NCBI GenBank assembly: GCA_964546145.1
Contig: CAZJIU010000023.1
Coordinates: 1 to 27,036 of the forward strand
Direction of reading: 5' to 3'
Length of the DNA: 27,036 nucleotides
Origin: CAZAKO01 sp964546145
GTDB taxonomy: Bacteria; Fidelibacterota; UBA2242
Shown here: piece by piece, positions 17,200 through 25,369 of the stretch
Layout of the letters: each line of letters opens with the position of its first letter
How positions within the stretch are numbered: position 1 is the first letter of the stretch
Notes under the pieces: model-generated
Databases searched by the model: none
The model's input: the letters and a program-made list of their open reading frames with translations, nothing else
What the model was told of the DNA's origin: nothing
Translations under genes and position numbers: made by a program

Positions 17200-20004
17200 A
17201 TGGAAATTTTAAAGAATAACCGAGAAAAGATTGTCCTGGCGATTTTGTGTTTGGTGTTCAGTTGGATTGTGTATATGGACACCATTGCCCCAACTGTGTC
17301 TTTTTGGGATTGTGGTGAATTTATTGCTACTGCCTATACTCTGGGGGTACCGCATCCACCAGGTAGTCCGCTGTATTTATTGATTGGTCGAATATTTTCG
17401 ATGTTGCCTACCGGTAAAGATATCGCCTATCGGGTAAATCTGATGTCACCACTTGCCAGTGCCTTTGCGGTAATGTTTTTGTTTTTAATTATTGTCAAAT
17501 TGTTGAAAAGCTGGGGTAAACCAGTCCAACCACTTCAGAAACTTGCGGTCTACGGTGGTGCTTTTATCGGGGCTATGACCTTTGCCTTTACCGATAGTCA
17601 CTGGTTTAATGCTGTCGAGGCGGAGGTCTATGCTTATTCCACTTTTTTAACGGCGATTGTTGTCTGGTTAATTTTGGTTTGGGAGGAGAAGGCTGATCAG
17701 CCAGGGCACGAGCGCTACCTGCTGATTATCGCTTTTATTGTCGGTTTGGCGATCGGGATTCACCTGCTCAACTTACTCGCAATCTTCTTCATTGCGCTGA
17801 TTATCTACTTCAAGCGAACCAAGACGACCCAAGTTGGTTGGTTAGTGGTAGACATCATCATAGGTGTGGTAGCCGTATCATTATTATTCGTTTTTTGGCG
17901 GGCAATTTTCAGTAAATCTTTTACTGTGCAGGCTATTTTCACCCTGGCCTCTTTTGCGGGAATCTATCTGTACCTGTATCGCAGGGGAAAGAATCAGCGG
18001 TTGAAAGACCATAGCCGGAGCGTAATTATGGCATTTGCGGCTTCGGCGGTATTTTTAGTAATTAATGGTGGGGTGATTAGAGGACTGCCAACCATTGCTG
18101 ATAAGTTTGGAGTCTACGCAATTGGTATTACCATTCTGCTGATTTTTGCGGTTACGGTTTGGGCAATCAGGCGGAAAAGTCATATAGTTTCGGTAGCACT
18201 CATGGCTTTAATCCTGATTATCGTGGGCTACTCCTCTTATGCCACAATCTTTATTCGCAGCGCTCAGGATCCAAGCATTGACGAGAATGATCCGGAGACT
18301 ACCCATCAGGCCGTTGCCTATTTGGAACGGGAGCAATATGGTCGCAGGTCATTTACTGATATTTTTGATCGCCGGGTCTGGAAACCGGAAGCCGATTATC
18401 GCTGGAAAAATAAAAGTGTCTGGAGTTATTTCTGGAATTACCAAATCAAAGAGATGTACATCCGCTACTTCAATTGGCAATTTATTGGTCGTAAGGATGT
18501 CAGAGTAGATCCGTTCCAGTTTTTATTGCCATTCCCCTTTCTGGTGGGTTTGTATGGTTTATTGGTTCACTTTAATAAAGATAAGAATAAAGCCCTCTCA
18601 ATTTTGGCACTGTTTCTTTTTACTGGTTTAATGGTTGTCCTGTATTTGAATCAGGATGATCCGCAGCCGCGCGAGCGGGACTACTCCTATGTCGGTTCCT
18701 TTTTTGCGTTTGCGGTCTGGATCGGCATCGGGGCAACGGCGCTGATTAGTCATTTGATTGAACTGAAGCGGGAAAAATGGCGCAAACCGCTGGCCTATCT
18801 GGTGACCATCGTCCTATTGCTGGCATTGCCGCTGAATGTCCTCCTGGCTAATTATCATGAACATAGTCGCAAGGGTAATTATGTTGCTTCGGATTATGCC
18901 TATAATTTACTGCAAAGTTGTGAACCCGGCGGCATAATCTTTACTAATGGCGATAATGACACTTTCCCCGTCTGGTATATGCAGGAAGTTGAAAATATCC
19001 GCAAGGATGTGCGAGTGGTGAATCTCAGTTTGCTAAATACTCCCTGGTATATCAAACAGCTGCGGGATCAGGAGCCTAAGATTCAACTGGGGCGGATGAC
19101 CGATGATGATATCAACCGGCTCTCACCCATTCCCTGGAAGAAATCCAAAGTCAAAATTTCACCGCCACCTGATACTGATTTACCACCATTAGAGTGGGAA
19201 TTGAGTCCCACCATCATCGGGCAGGCACTCCGCGTACAGGATATTATGATTTTGCAAATTCTCGAGGCGAATCGGGGACAGCGGCCGATTTATTTTGCGA
19301 CGACGGTAGCGCCGAATAACCGGTTAAATCTGGAACCTTACCTCCAGATGGAGGGCTTAACTTTTCGGATTCATCCGCAGAAGATAAGTCGGTTGGATAT
19401 TAACAAAATTGAGCATTACCTGCTCGATGTCTACCGTTACCGCAATCTGGATAATCCCGAAGTGTATTATGATGATACAATAACAAAATTGATCGGCAAT
19501 TATCGTGCGGCTTTCTTTCAAGTTGCCGTCGAGTACTATTACACTGGTCAAACAGATTCCATGCTGACAATTCTGGATTCGATGGAGGTGAAAATCCCGG
19601 AAGAGGTGACACCGATTCAGAACGAAGATACCTATCTGCAGCTGGGTATGTTATATCATGAGGGTGGTCGGCCGGAAGAGCTCAGACGGCGACTGGATAA
19701 ACTTGCCAACAATCCGCGGGCGAGTGTGAAAAGCAAGGTCAAATATGCCGGAGTGTATTATCAATATTTAAGGGATGCTGAAAAATCGCTGGCGATGCTT
19801 GAACCGCTGTACCAGGTTAATCAAGATGACCCGGAAATAATTAGTACCTTAGTACGAATTTACGAAGACACCCAGGATTATGCCAATGCCGCTCACATCC
19901 TTGATTCCTGGATACAAATGCATCCAAATGATCAAGGTGCAATCATGATGCGCGATAAGTACTTAGCGCGGCTAAAAGCCGACTCGGCCAAACAAACGCG
20001 ATAG
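17200..20004 (+). CDS. DUF2723/GT117 integral-membrane glycosyltransferase with TPR tail
   Basis: This 934-residue membrane protein belongs to the DUF2723 family, annotated as glycosyltransferase family 117 and related to protein O-mannosyltransferases. The N-terminal signature is clear: DTIAPTVSFWDCGEFIATAY with acidic residues D37 and E40 in the first periplasmic loop, then GVPHPPGSPLY. Roughly a dozen hydrophobic segments follow up to about residue 560. The family-typical segment IIFTNGDNDTFPVWYMQEVE marks the soluble domain. The last 170 residues or so are TPR-like helical repeats. By family relation it would use a polyprenyl-linked sugar to modify envelope proteins or glycans. The ATG has AAGGA upstream. 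The GT2 gene follows within 8 bp. Confidence 0.9.
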   Translation: MEILKNNREKIVLAILCLVFSWIVYMDTIAPTVSFWDCGEFIATAYTLGVPHPPGSPLYLLIGRIFSMLPTGKDIAYRVNLMSPLASAFAVMFLFLIIVKLLKSWGKPVQPLQKLAVYGGAFIGAMTFAFTDSHWFNAVEAEVYAYSTFLTAIVVWLILVWEEKADQPGHERYLLIIAFIVGLAIGIHLLNLLAIFFIALIIYFKRTKTTQVGWLVVDIIIGVVAVSLLFVFWRAIFSKSFTVQAIFTLASFAGIYLYLYRRGKNQRLKDHSRSVIMAFAASAVFLVINGGVIRGLPTIADKFGVYAIGITILLIFAVTVWAIRRKSHIVSVALMALILIIVGYSSYATIFIRSAQDPSIDENDPETTHQAVAYLEREQYGRRSFTDIFDRRVWKPEADYRWKNKSVWSYFWNYQIKEMYIRYFNWQFIGRKDVRVDPFQFLLPFPFLVGLYGLLVHFNKDKNKALSILALFLFTGLMVVLYLNQDDPQPRERDYSYVGSFFAFAVWIGIGATALISHLIELKREKWRKPLAYLVTIVLLLALPLNVLLANYHEHSRKGNYVASDYAYNLLQSCEPGGIIFTNGDNDTFPVWYMQEVENIRKDVRVVNLSLLNTPWYIKQLRDQEPKIQLGRMTDDDINRLSPIPWKKSKVKISPPPDTDLPPLEWELSPTIIGQALRVQDIMILQILEANRGQRPIYFATTVAPNNRLNLEPYLQMEGLTFRIHPQKISRLDINKIEHYLLDVYRYRNLDNPEVYYDDTITKLIGNYRAAFFQVAVEYYYTGQTDSMLTILDSMEVKIPEEVTPIQNEDTYLQLGMLYHEGGRPEELRRRLDKLANNPRASVKSKVKYAGVYYQYLRDAEKSLAMLEPLYQVNQDDPEIISTLVRIYEDTQDYANAAHILDSWIQMHPNDQGAIMMRDKYLARLKADSAKQTR

Positions 20005-20012
20005 ATCAGATA

Positions 20013-21113
20013 TTGGTGACGCCGTCGGATAGCGAGATAACGGTCATAATTCCCCATCATAATGGCGCAGAGATCCTGCGCGAATGTCTGGCTTCATTGT
20101 TTCATTCGACGCAATTGGAGCTGCGCGTGATTCTGGTTGATAACGCCTCGACCGATAATAGCCGATCCATGGTAGCTCGGGAATTTCCGGCAGTGCAGAT
20201 CATTTCTCTAGAGCGCAATCTGGGCTTTGCCGGCGGATGCAATGCTGCTATTTGCGTCGTTACCACGCCTTATATTTTAATTCTTAATAATGATACGATT
20301 CATGTTCCCGGCTGGATCGAATATCTTCTGGCAAAGATTATGTCCGATGAGTCTATTGCGGTAGTGCAGCCTAAAATTTTATCCTATTATAACCGCAATA
20401 GCTTTGATTATTCCGGTGCCTGCGGCGGCGAGATGGACATTTTTGGATTTCCTTTTGCCCGTGGTCGAATTATTACGGAAATCGAGAAAGATAGCGGACA
20501 ATATGACGAACTTGCTGCTCGCATTTTCTGGGCGTCGGGCACGGCATTTTTAGCCCGCACCGAAGTGGTCAAACAGGCTGGCATGTTCGACGAAACCTTC
20601 TTTGCCCACATGGAAGAACTCGACTTGCAGTGGCGAATCCAGTTGCTGAATTATCGTATAGCTGTCGAGCCCCGGGCAGTAATCTACCACCGCTCAGGCT
20701 ATACCTTAGGAGCCGAATCACCTTTTAAGAAATATTTAAATCACCGTAACAGTTTGATAATGCTTTTTACCAATTACCGGTTTCTGCTGACAACCTATAT
20801 TTTTCCGCTTCGCCTGCTGCTGGATTATCTGGCGTTAGGATTTTCTTTGATTCAGGGGGATTTTGGCAGGATCGGCGGTATTATCAAGGCGCACCTCTGG
20901 GTATTGCTCCACCCGGTGCTATTATGGCGAAAAAGACGGTTTGTAAAAAAACTGCGGGTAGTGACCGACGGGCAAATTCTGGAGTGTCTCTACCACGGCT
21001 CGGTTGCACTCCAATTTTACCTCAGCCGGCGTCGTACCTTTAGTAAACTTATTAAATTAAAATCCTTCTCCAAGATGAATGACAGCTCAACCTCTCCAAC
21101 GGGCGGTTCTTGA
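20013..21113 (+). CDS. Glycosyltransferase family 2 (rhamnosyltransferase-like)
   Basis: This is a GT-A fold glycosyltransferase of 366 residues. The N-terminal nucleotide-sugar fold begins TVIIPHHNG and contains VDNASTDNS, then ERNLGFAGGCNAA, and an N-N-D metal-binding (DxD-like) motif in ILNNDT. Farther on, MEELDLQWRI carries the likely acceptor-side acidic residues. The C-terminal region holds a hydrophobic, probably membrane-attached stretch (about 245-310). This matches GT2 enzymes that build lipid-linked O-antigen or exopolysaccharide. The start is TTG 20013 or the adjoining GTG 20016; neither has a good Shine-Dalgarno. It closes the plus-strand run, ending 12 bp before the convergent DUF4835 gene. 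The donor sugar is unknown. Confidence 0.92.
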   Translation: MVTPSDSEITVIIPHHNGAEILRECLASLFHSTQLELRVILVDNASTDNSRSMVAREFPAVQIISLERNLGFAGGCNAAICVVTTPYILILNNDTIHVPGWIEYLLAKIMSDESIAVVQPKILSYYNRNSFDYSGACGGEMDIFGFPFARGRIITEIEKDSGQYDELAARIFWASGTAFLARTEVVKQAGMFDETFFAHMEELDLQWRIQLLNYRIAVEPRAVIYHRSGYTLGAESPFKKYLNHRNSLIMLFTNYRFLLTTYIFPLRLLLDYLALGFSLIQGDFGRIGGIIKAHLWVLLHPVLLWRKRRFVKKLRVVTDGQILECLYHGSVALQFYLSRRRTFSKLIKLKSFSKMNDSSTSPTGGS

Positions 21114-21125
21114 TCGGTCAGTTCT

Positions 21126-21965
21126 CTACTCGAAAATTGCTTTGTAGATATTGACATTATCTGGATCAAGTTCCATGATGGTTGTTTTCTGAGCGGGAGT
21201 ACCGTAGTCGCGAATAATTTCAGCAATTTCCCGGGCGTGAACATCCAGAAAGATGTGAGAATAGCGTTCGCGGGCATTCACCTCGAACATTTTGTCAAAG
21301 TTTTCGAGCATCTGACTGATTGCATCTGGAACTTCAGCCTCTTTTTTCTGATCGAGCAGATCAACTGCAGTCCAGAAGCAATATTTAGCCATGCGGTAAT
21401 TCCTCAGTCGCGTGATTTCATCCAGCTCCTGCAGCCGCTGCTTCCAGCCTGAGGGATGCACTGAAAGTTGTCCCCGATTAGCAATATCTCTTGCCTTTTC
21501 ATACAGGTTATTGCCACCGAGTGGATCATAGGTATCTAATTCACCGGCGACTAGCAGGTAGGCGTAGAAATCCAGAACTCCGGGCAGCGGGAGAACCATA
21601 TCGGAATGGGTCAAGGGATCATTTTGATTGTAGACAAATTTGAAACTCTTCTCAAAAAAGCGCTGGTCGCCAGACTGATTGGAGATAAATATTTGCGATG
21701 TGAACGTCCGCTCGAAACCGGTAGTGTTGACCCCTTCCGGAAACATGCTGATTTTAATTGGTATCCCTATCCCGTAGGTGTTCTCAAACCAACTGTAGTT
21801 TTGAAAATAAATTGGAATCAGCTGCTCCAGAGTTTTCAAATCATTGCGCTCTTTTTCTGGCATGCGATCTACCGAAATTTCGACACTGACTTCAGTGAAT
21901 TGAGCGAATAAAAGGGAGAAAGTTAACATGAATATTAAAGATGAAAGGATTTTTAAAGATTTCAT
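21126..21965 (-). CDS. DUF4835 (PorD-like) exported protein
   Basis: This 279-residue exported protein has a signal peptide (MKSLKILSSLIFMLTFSLLFA, cleavage before QFTEVSVEIS). The mature part follows the DUF4835 family plan: an N-terminal Q/E-rich beta region, a central LDFYAYLLVAGELDTYDPLGG block, a GW motif, a FLDVHAREIAEII helix, and an ending with LDPDNVNIYKAIFE. This family includes PorD, linked to the type IX secretion system in Bacteroidetes, but its biochemical role is not defined. GGGAGGAG lies 9 nt upstream of the ATG. It diverges from the LPP20-like gene, with 198 bp between the two starts. No other T9SS gene is in this window, so a role in T9SS here is only inferred. Confidence 0.75.
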   Translation of the reverse strand: MKSLKILSSLIFMLTFSLLFAQFTEVSVEISVDRMPEKERNDLKTLEQLIPIYFQNYSWFENTYGIGIPIKISMFPEGVNTTGFERTFTSQIFISNQSGDQRFFEKSFKFVYNQNDPLTHSDMVLPLPGVLDFYAYLLVAGELDTYDPLGGNNLYEKARDIANRGQLSVHPSGWKQRLQELDEITRLRNYRMAKYCFWTAVDLLDQKKEAEVPDAISQMLENFDKMFEVNARERYSHIFLDVHAREIAEIIRDYGTPAQKTTIMELDPDNVNIYKAIFE

Positions 21966-22112
21966 GGCTTACAGCTCCTCCCTTCAGGATTAGAAATTTT
22001 TAATGCAGTAAAATGATCAATGATTATTTTAGTCATAAACTAATTCGAATATAACAAATTCTGGGAATAGTTAAAAAGAGCAAATGTTTCCTATATTTTT
22101 ATAATTTTAAAA

Positions 22113-22141
22113 TTGACATAAATTCTGATTATTCTTAAAAT
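22113..22141 (+). promoter_or_regulatory. Sigma70-like promoter of the LPP20-like gene
   Basis: A perfect -35 box TTGACA (22113-22118), a 17-bp spacer and a -10 box TAAAAT (22136-22141, five of six matches) lie just upstream of ATG 22164. Transcription would start near 22148, leaving room for the AGGAG ribosome-binding site. The -10 box overlaps the alternative ATG at 22140, which argues against that start. Confidence 0.6.
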
Positions 22142-22153
22142 GTTCGCAAAACC

Positions 22154-22158
22154 AGGAG
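22154..22158 (+). promoter_or_regulatory. Shine-Dalgarno site setting the LPP20-like start
   Basis: AGGAG lies 5 nt before ATG 22164. It selects this start over the in-frame ATG at 22140, which has no such site. Confidence 0.7.
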
Positions 22159-22163
22159 ATTCA

Positions 22164-23633
22164 ATGAAAAACTACCAAAGAAATTTTTCTTGTTGTACTT
22201 CGGTTTTAACCGGATTAGCGGTTTTTTATCTGGCGATTCTGATTTCGAGCAAGCCATTGTATGCCCAGAAACGCATTACCGAAGAGCCCCGTCCGAAGTG
22301 GGTGGATACGATTACTCCCGGCATGTTCGTCGGAGTTTCCCATCGTTTTCCCAGTGAATCCGATGCGCGGGCGGATGCTCTGGCTGATGCCAAGCGCCAG
22401 ATTATCGAAACCCTGGGTGGAATTATCGAGAGTGAATTTGTTGATCAAATTATTGAGAAATCGGGCGAAGTAACCACAACTGACGCCTTTACCAATTCCC
22501 GCATTAAAGTTGTTTCGCGCAGCATTATTGCGGTGAAACCCAGCAAGGTTTTTGTCGAGCAATGGCGCGTAAGAGAGGGGCTGAAATCCTATATCGAATA
22601 TCAGGTGTTTATGGCCGTTCCTTTTTCCGAGGAAGATCACCGGCAATTTATGAAAGAGATGGTGGATGAAACCATTAAGTTAGGCGATAGCCGGTTTGAT
22701 GAATCTCTGGAATTGGCAAAACAGGGACAAATTTTGATGGCGATTGAACAGATGAAGACGATCCAGGCTAATGTTCAACCCCTGTTAAAAATCACCGGAT
22801 TGTTGCCTGCCGATTTAGGGCTGTTGAATGGTTTCAAGGAGAAGGTCGCGACTGTGATGGATAAGATTCCGGCCAGCATCCGCATCGAGGGAAAGGGCTC
22901 GGACCAGAAAGCTAAAATGGGAATGAAACTGCCGCAACCATTGGAACTGACTGTTTGCTGGATTGACGGCATGCAGCGCTATCCTCTGCCTAACCTCGAT
23001 GTCAATATTTCGGTGGTCAAAGGCAAAGCAACCTTTGCCGCCGTCCCCAAGACTGATGCGGATGGCAAAGTGATTATCGGGGTGGAAGATATTGCCTCAG
23101 CGGGTAAAATCGAGATCCTCACCCAAGTTCAATTTCCCGAAGGTATCCCGGTAGCCAATAATCAGTACCTCTTTACTCTGCTTCCCGATAATAAAGTGAT
23201 GGTCAAAATTCTGGAGTCGAATCTGGGTCAGGTTGTCGGTATTTCCTATCTTGAGAATACGCTGTTGAAAAAGCTGACATTTTCGGGTTTCAAAGTGCTC
23301 GAAAATAATCCTTTTGGTGAGCTGACCGAGATGGAGTTGAATGCTAATCAGCCGGAAATTATCTTTGATATGGTCAAAGGTAGTGGTGCTGATTTAATCT
23401 TACTTGGTACTGTATCCTCCGGTCAGACCAATAAAATTCAGGAGGGTTTTTATTTCGCCCGCGCCCGGGGTACACTGAAGGTTTATAATGTTCAGCAGAA
23501 ATCGGTAGTCGGTAACTATATTGTCGAAGATAAAGATGCTGGTAATTCTGAAGAGAACGCTGGTTCAAAAGCAATCAAGAAAGTCAGTGATAAGCTAATC
23601 CAACAGGCGATTGAGGAAATGGGATTGGACTAA
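22164..23633 (+). CDS. Exported LPP20-like protein with TolB-N/FlgT-like C-terminus
   Basis: This exported protein of 489 residues has a signal peptide with a hydrophobic core (VLTGLAVFYLAILIS) and probable cleavage after PLYA. The N-terminal mature region resembles the LPP20/FlgT-N fold (PKWVDTITPGMFVGVSHRFP, then ARADALADAKRQIIETLGG). The central part is beta-rich. The C-terminal region (about residues 350-489) resembles the TolB-N/CsgG-like fold, with SGADLILLGTVSSGQ and a VKVYNVQ-like strand. No lipobox is seen. Relatives are envelope proteins of ill-defined role. The start was chosen from AGGAG at 22154 and the promoter placement. It is transcribed divergently from the PorD-like gene. 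Confidence 0.75.
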   Translation: MKNYQRNFSCCTSVLTGLAVFYLAILISSKPLYAQKRITEEPRPKWVDTITPGMFVGVSHRFPSESDARADALADAKRQIIETLGGIIESEFVDQIIEKSGEVTTTDAFTNSRIKVVSRSIIAVKPSKVFVEQWRVREGLKSYIEYQVFMAVPFSEEDHRQFMKEMVDETIKLGDSRFDESLELAKQGQILMAIEQMKTIQANVQPLLKITGLLPADLGLLNGFKEKVATVMDKIPASIRIEGKGSDQKAKMGMKLPQPLELTVCWIDGMQRYPLPNLDVNISVVKGKATFAAVPKTDADGKVIIGVEDIASAGKIEILTQVQFPEGIPVANNQYLFTLLPDNKVMVKILESNLGQVVGISYLENTLLKKLTFSGFKVLENNPFGELTEMELNANQPEIIFDMVKGSGADLILLGTVSSGQTNKIQEGFYFARARGTLKVYNVQQKSVVGNYIVEDKDAGNSEENAGSKAIKKVSDKLIQQAIEEMGLD

Positions 23634-23687
23634 TCTTCTTTTTCGAGTTTACTTTACTTAATTGCTATAAAAATACTCAGCCAAGAT

Positions 23688-25043
23688 TTACTGGATTATA
23701 TCGAATAAACCAGTGACAGGTTTTCGAAATCGGTCTATTAATCCTTTTGTATATTTTTCTTCAACTAAAGGATAACTGCAACCCTGTTTCCGGCTGGTGC
23801 CGTATAGTTTTCCGGTTTTTTTGAGTAATTCCAACAGCGCAAAGCCCAGCGTAATCCGATTCTGTTTCCCGGACAGTCCGGGCGATATAATGACAGCATT
23901 TTTGATAATCTGATATTTAGCTGGCTGATAGTTGTACTCTTTAATCGCTTTCAGGAAATTGATAATCCGACAGATGCGGAAAAGAGTCAGGGCTGATTCG
24001 CGACTGAAATCCGGTCGCTCGTAGGGGAAAAAGCTCGCTCGGTAACAGCGCACAGCCGCCGGGATTCTGCCACTATTGTTGAGATTATCGAAAATCGGGG
24101 TTCCGGGGACAAGATAAAAAAGCGACGGACCTATTAAAACCGGTAGATCCGCGAGAAATAGAATAGATCGAAGATTGTTTTCAACAGTATCGCCGGGCAA
24201 ACCGATAATTAAATAAGCCGTTATTTTCAAGCCAATCCGGTGGGCNNNNNNNNNNNNNNNNNNNNNNNNNNNNNNNNNNNNNNNNNNNNNNNNNNNNNNN
24301 NNNNNNNNNNNNNNNNNNNNNNNNNNNNNNNNNNNNNNNNNNNNNTAGGGACAACCCCGACTGGTCATCAGGATGGCGTGCTGCCGCCCATGGTGAAAAT
24401 ATTGAGGCGTTCCGGGAAGAGTGTAATCAGGGAATGGTAGCGTATCCAGGTTGGCAATTGGTACTTTTGGAGTTTGCTGAATTTTTCCTCTAGCACGCCA
24501 GATGAGATTGGGAACGGAAGTGAAATCGGGTGCATTGGATTCCAATTCAGCCAGTAGTTGCGGAACGGCGATTTCTCCCTCGCCATTAATAATAAAATCT
24601 ACCCCGGCAGCGAAAAATTCTTCAGGATGAAAGATTGCCCCCGAACCACCGCTGATGATTGTGGAGTTGGGATGTTTCTCTCTGATTAGGGAGATAATTT
24701 CCAGTGTCTCTGGGACATAAGTCGAAAACAGGGCAGAGACTAGGAAAACATCGGCATCAGCCGGTAGAACAGCCGTGATTTGCTTAGGAGTTAATCCAAA
24801 TCGCTGGTAGGATTTATAAAGTGAAAACGGTGAAGCATCGTCGGGGCGATAGTAGGGCTTAACCGCCTGCAACTCCGGCGGGATTGGGATTTTATGAGCT
24901 GAACCACAACGAAGATCCAATAGGTGCACTTTGTGCTTGGGAGCTAAAGCAGCTCCGATGGAAAGCAGCCCAAAGGGGATATTCCGGTTGATAGTAGTAT
25001 AGAAATCTTCGATGGGCGGCTGAATCAAACAGATATTAAACAT
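23688..25043 (-). CDS. B12-binding-type radical SAM protein, interrupted by assembly gap
   Basis: The N-terminal part (about residues 1-190) is a B12-binding-like Rossmann domain (VFLVSALFSTYVPETLEII, ISGGSGAI, INGEGE) but lacks an obvious DxHxxG cobalamin motif. It is followed by MTSRGCP, the start of the radical SAM CxxxCxxC cluster site. The remaining cysteines fall in the 100-N gap. Beyond it, KITAYLIIGLPGDT matches the middle of the radical SAM barrel, followed by a C-terminal domain with no recognised function. The order is typical of the B12-binding radical SAM (BchE/hopanoid-type) family. Sequence on both sides of the gap reads in one frame, but more of the barrel is missing than 100 bases could encode. 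Confidence 0.85.
   Translation of the reverse strand: MFNICLIQPPIEDFYTTINRNIPFGLLSIGAALAPKHKVHLLDLRCGSAHKIPIPPELQAVKPYYRPDDASPFSLYKSYQRFGLTPKQITAVLPADADVFLVSALFSTYVPETLEIISLIREKHPNSTIISGGSGAIFHPEEFFAAGVDFIINGEGEIAVPQLLAELESNAPDFTSVPNLIWRARGKIQQTPKVPIANLDTLPFPDYTLPGTPQYFHHGRQHAILMTSRGCPXXXXXXXXXXXXXXXXXXXXXXXXXXXXXXXXXXAHRIGLKITAYLIIGLPGDTVENNLRSILFLADLPVLIGPSLFYLVPGTPIFDNLNNSGRIPAAVRCYRASFFPYERPDFSRESALTLFRICRIINFLKAIKEYNYQPAKYQIIKNAVIISPGLSGKQNRITLGFALLELLKKTGKLYGTSRKQGCSYPLVEEKYTKGLIDRFRKPVTGLFDIIQ
24246..24345. other. Assembly gap of 100 N
   Basis: Exactly 100 N are placed within the radical SAM gene, the usual placeholder for a gap of unknown size. The missing sequence should contain two of the three cluster cysteines. 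Confidence 0.98.
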
Positions 25044-25369
25044 ACCTTAAGCTGCAGGCTTCGGTAGCAAGTTGCAAGGGATTAATATTCATCATTTAGT
25101 GATGAGGTCGTATTCCATTGACAATTGTATGACTATTGAATCTTCGGAATATTGCTATCCTTATTCTGTCAGGCTTGAGAACCTGATACAACCAAAAAGA
25201 AGCGACAGAGATCTCAAATAGCTCGGGGGAAAATCAGGTCAGCTAATAAATAAAAGCTCTGATGATCTGTTTTTGTTGTGGATTACAGAATTACCAGCTA
25301 AGGATTATTATAGGATTCAATCAATGAACAGAGAGTAACACATTATTGTTGCTCTCTGTCATAATTATC
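25044..25369. other. Intergenic region with two small inverted repeats
   Basis: This 326-bp stretch separates the radical SAM gene from the lipoprotein gene, both on the minus strand. No convincing gene is seen. It holds a perfect inverted repeat TCATCA-TTTAG-TGATGA at 25089-25105, in the leader of the radical SAM gene and possibly an operator, and the hairpin at 25328-25359. The promoter of the radical SAM gene must lie here, but I found no clear -35/-10 pair. Confidence 0.6.
25328..25359 (-). terminator. Hairpin downstream of the lipoprotein gene
   Basis: The arms ACAGAGAGTAACA and TGTTGCTCTCTGT match at 12 of 13 positions, the odd one being a possible G-U pair, with a 6-nt loop. It begins 10 nt past the lipoprotein stop, where a terminator is expected. 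No strong T-run follows on the minus strand, so termination efficiency is uncertain. Confidence 0.5.

Noticed and set aside
22140..22163. Upstream ATG for the LPP20-like gene
   Set aside because: It overlaps the predicted -10 box and lacks a Shine-Dalgarno, while ATG 22164 has AGGAG.
24240..24440. Plus-strand ORF across the N run
   Set aside because: It exists only because the unknown bases contain no stop codons.
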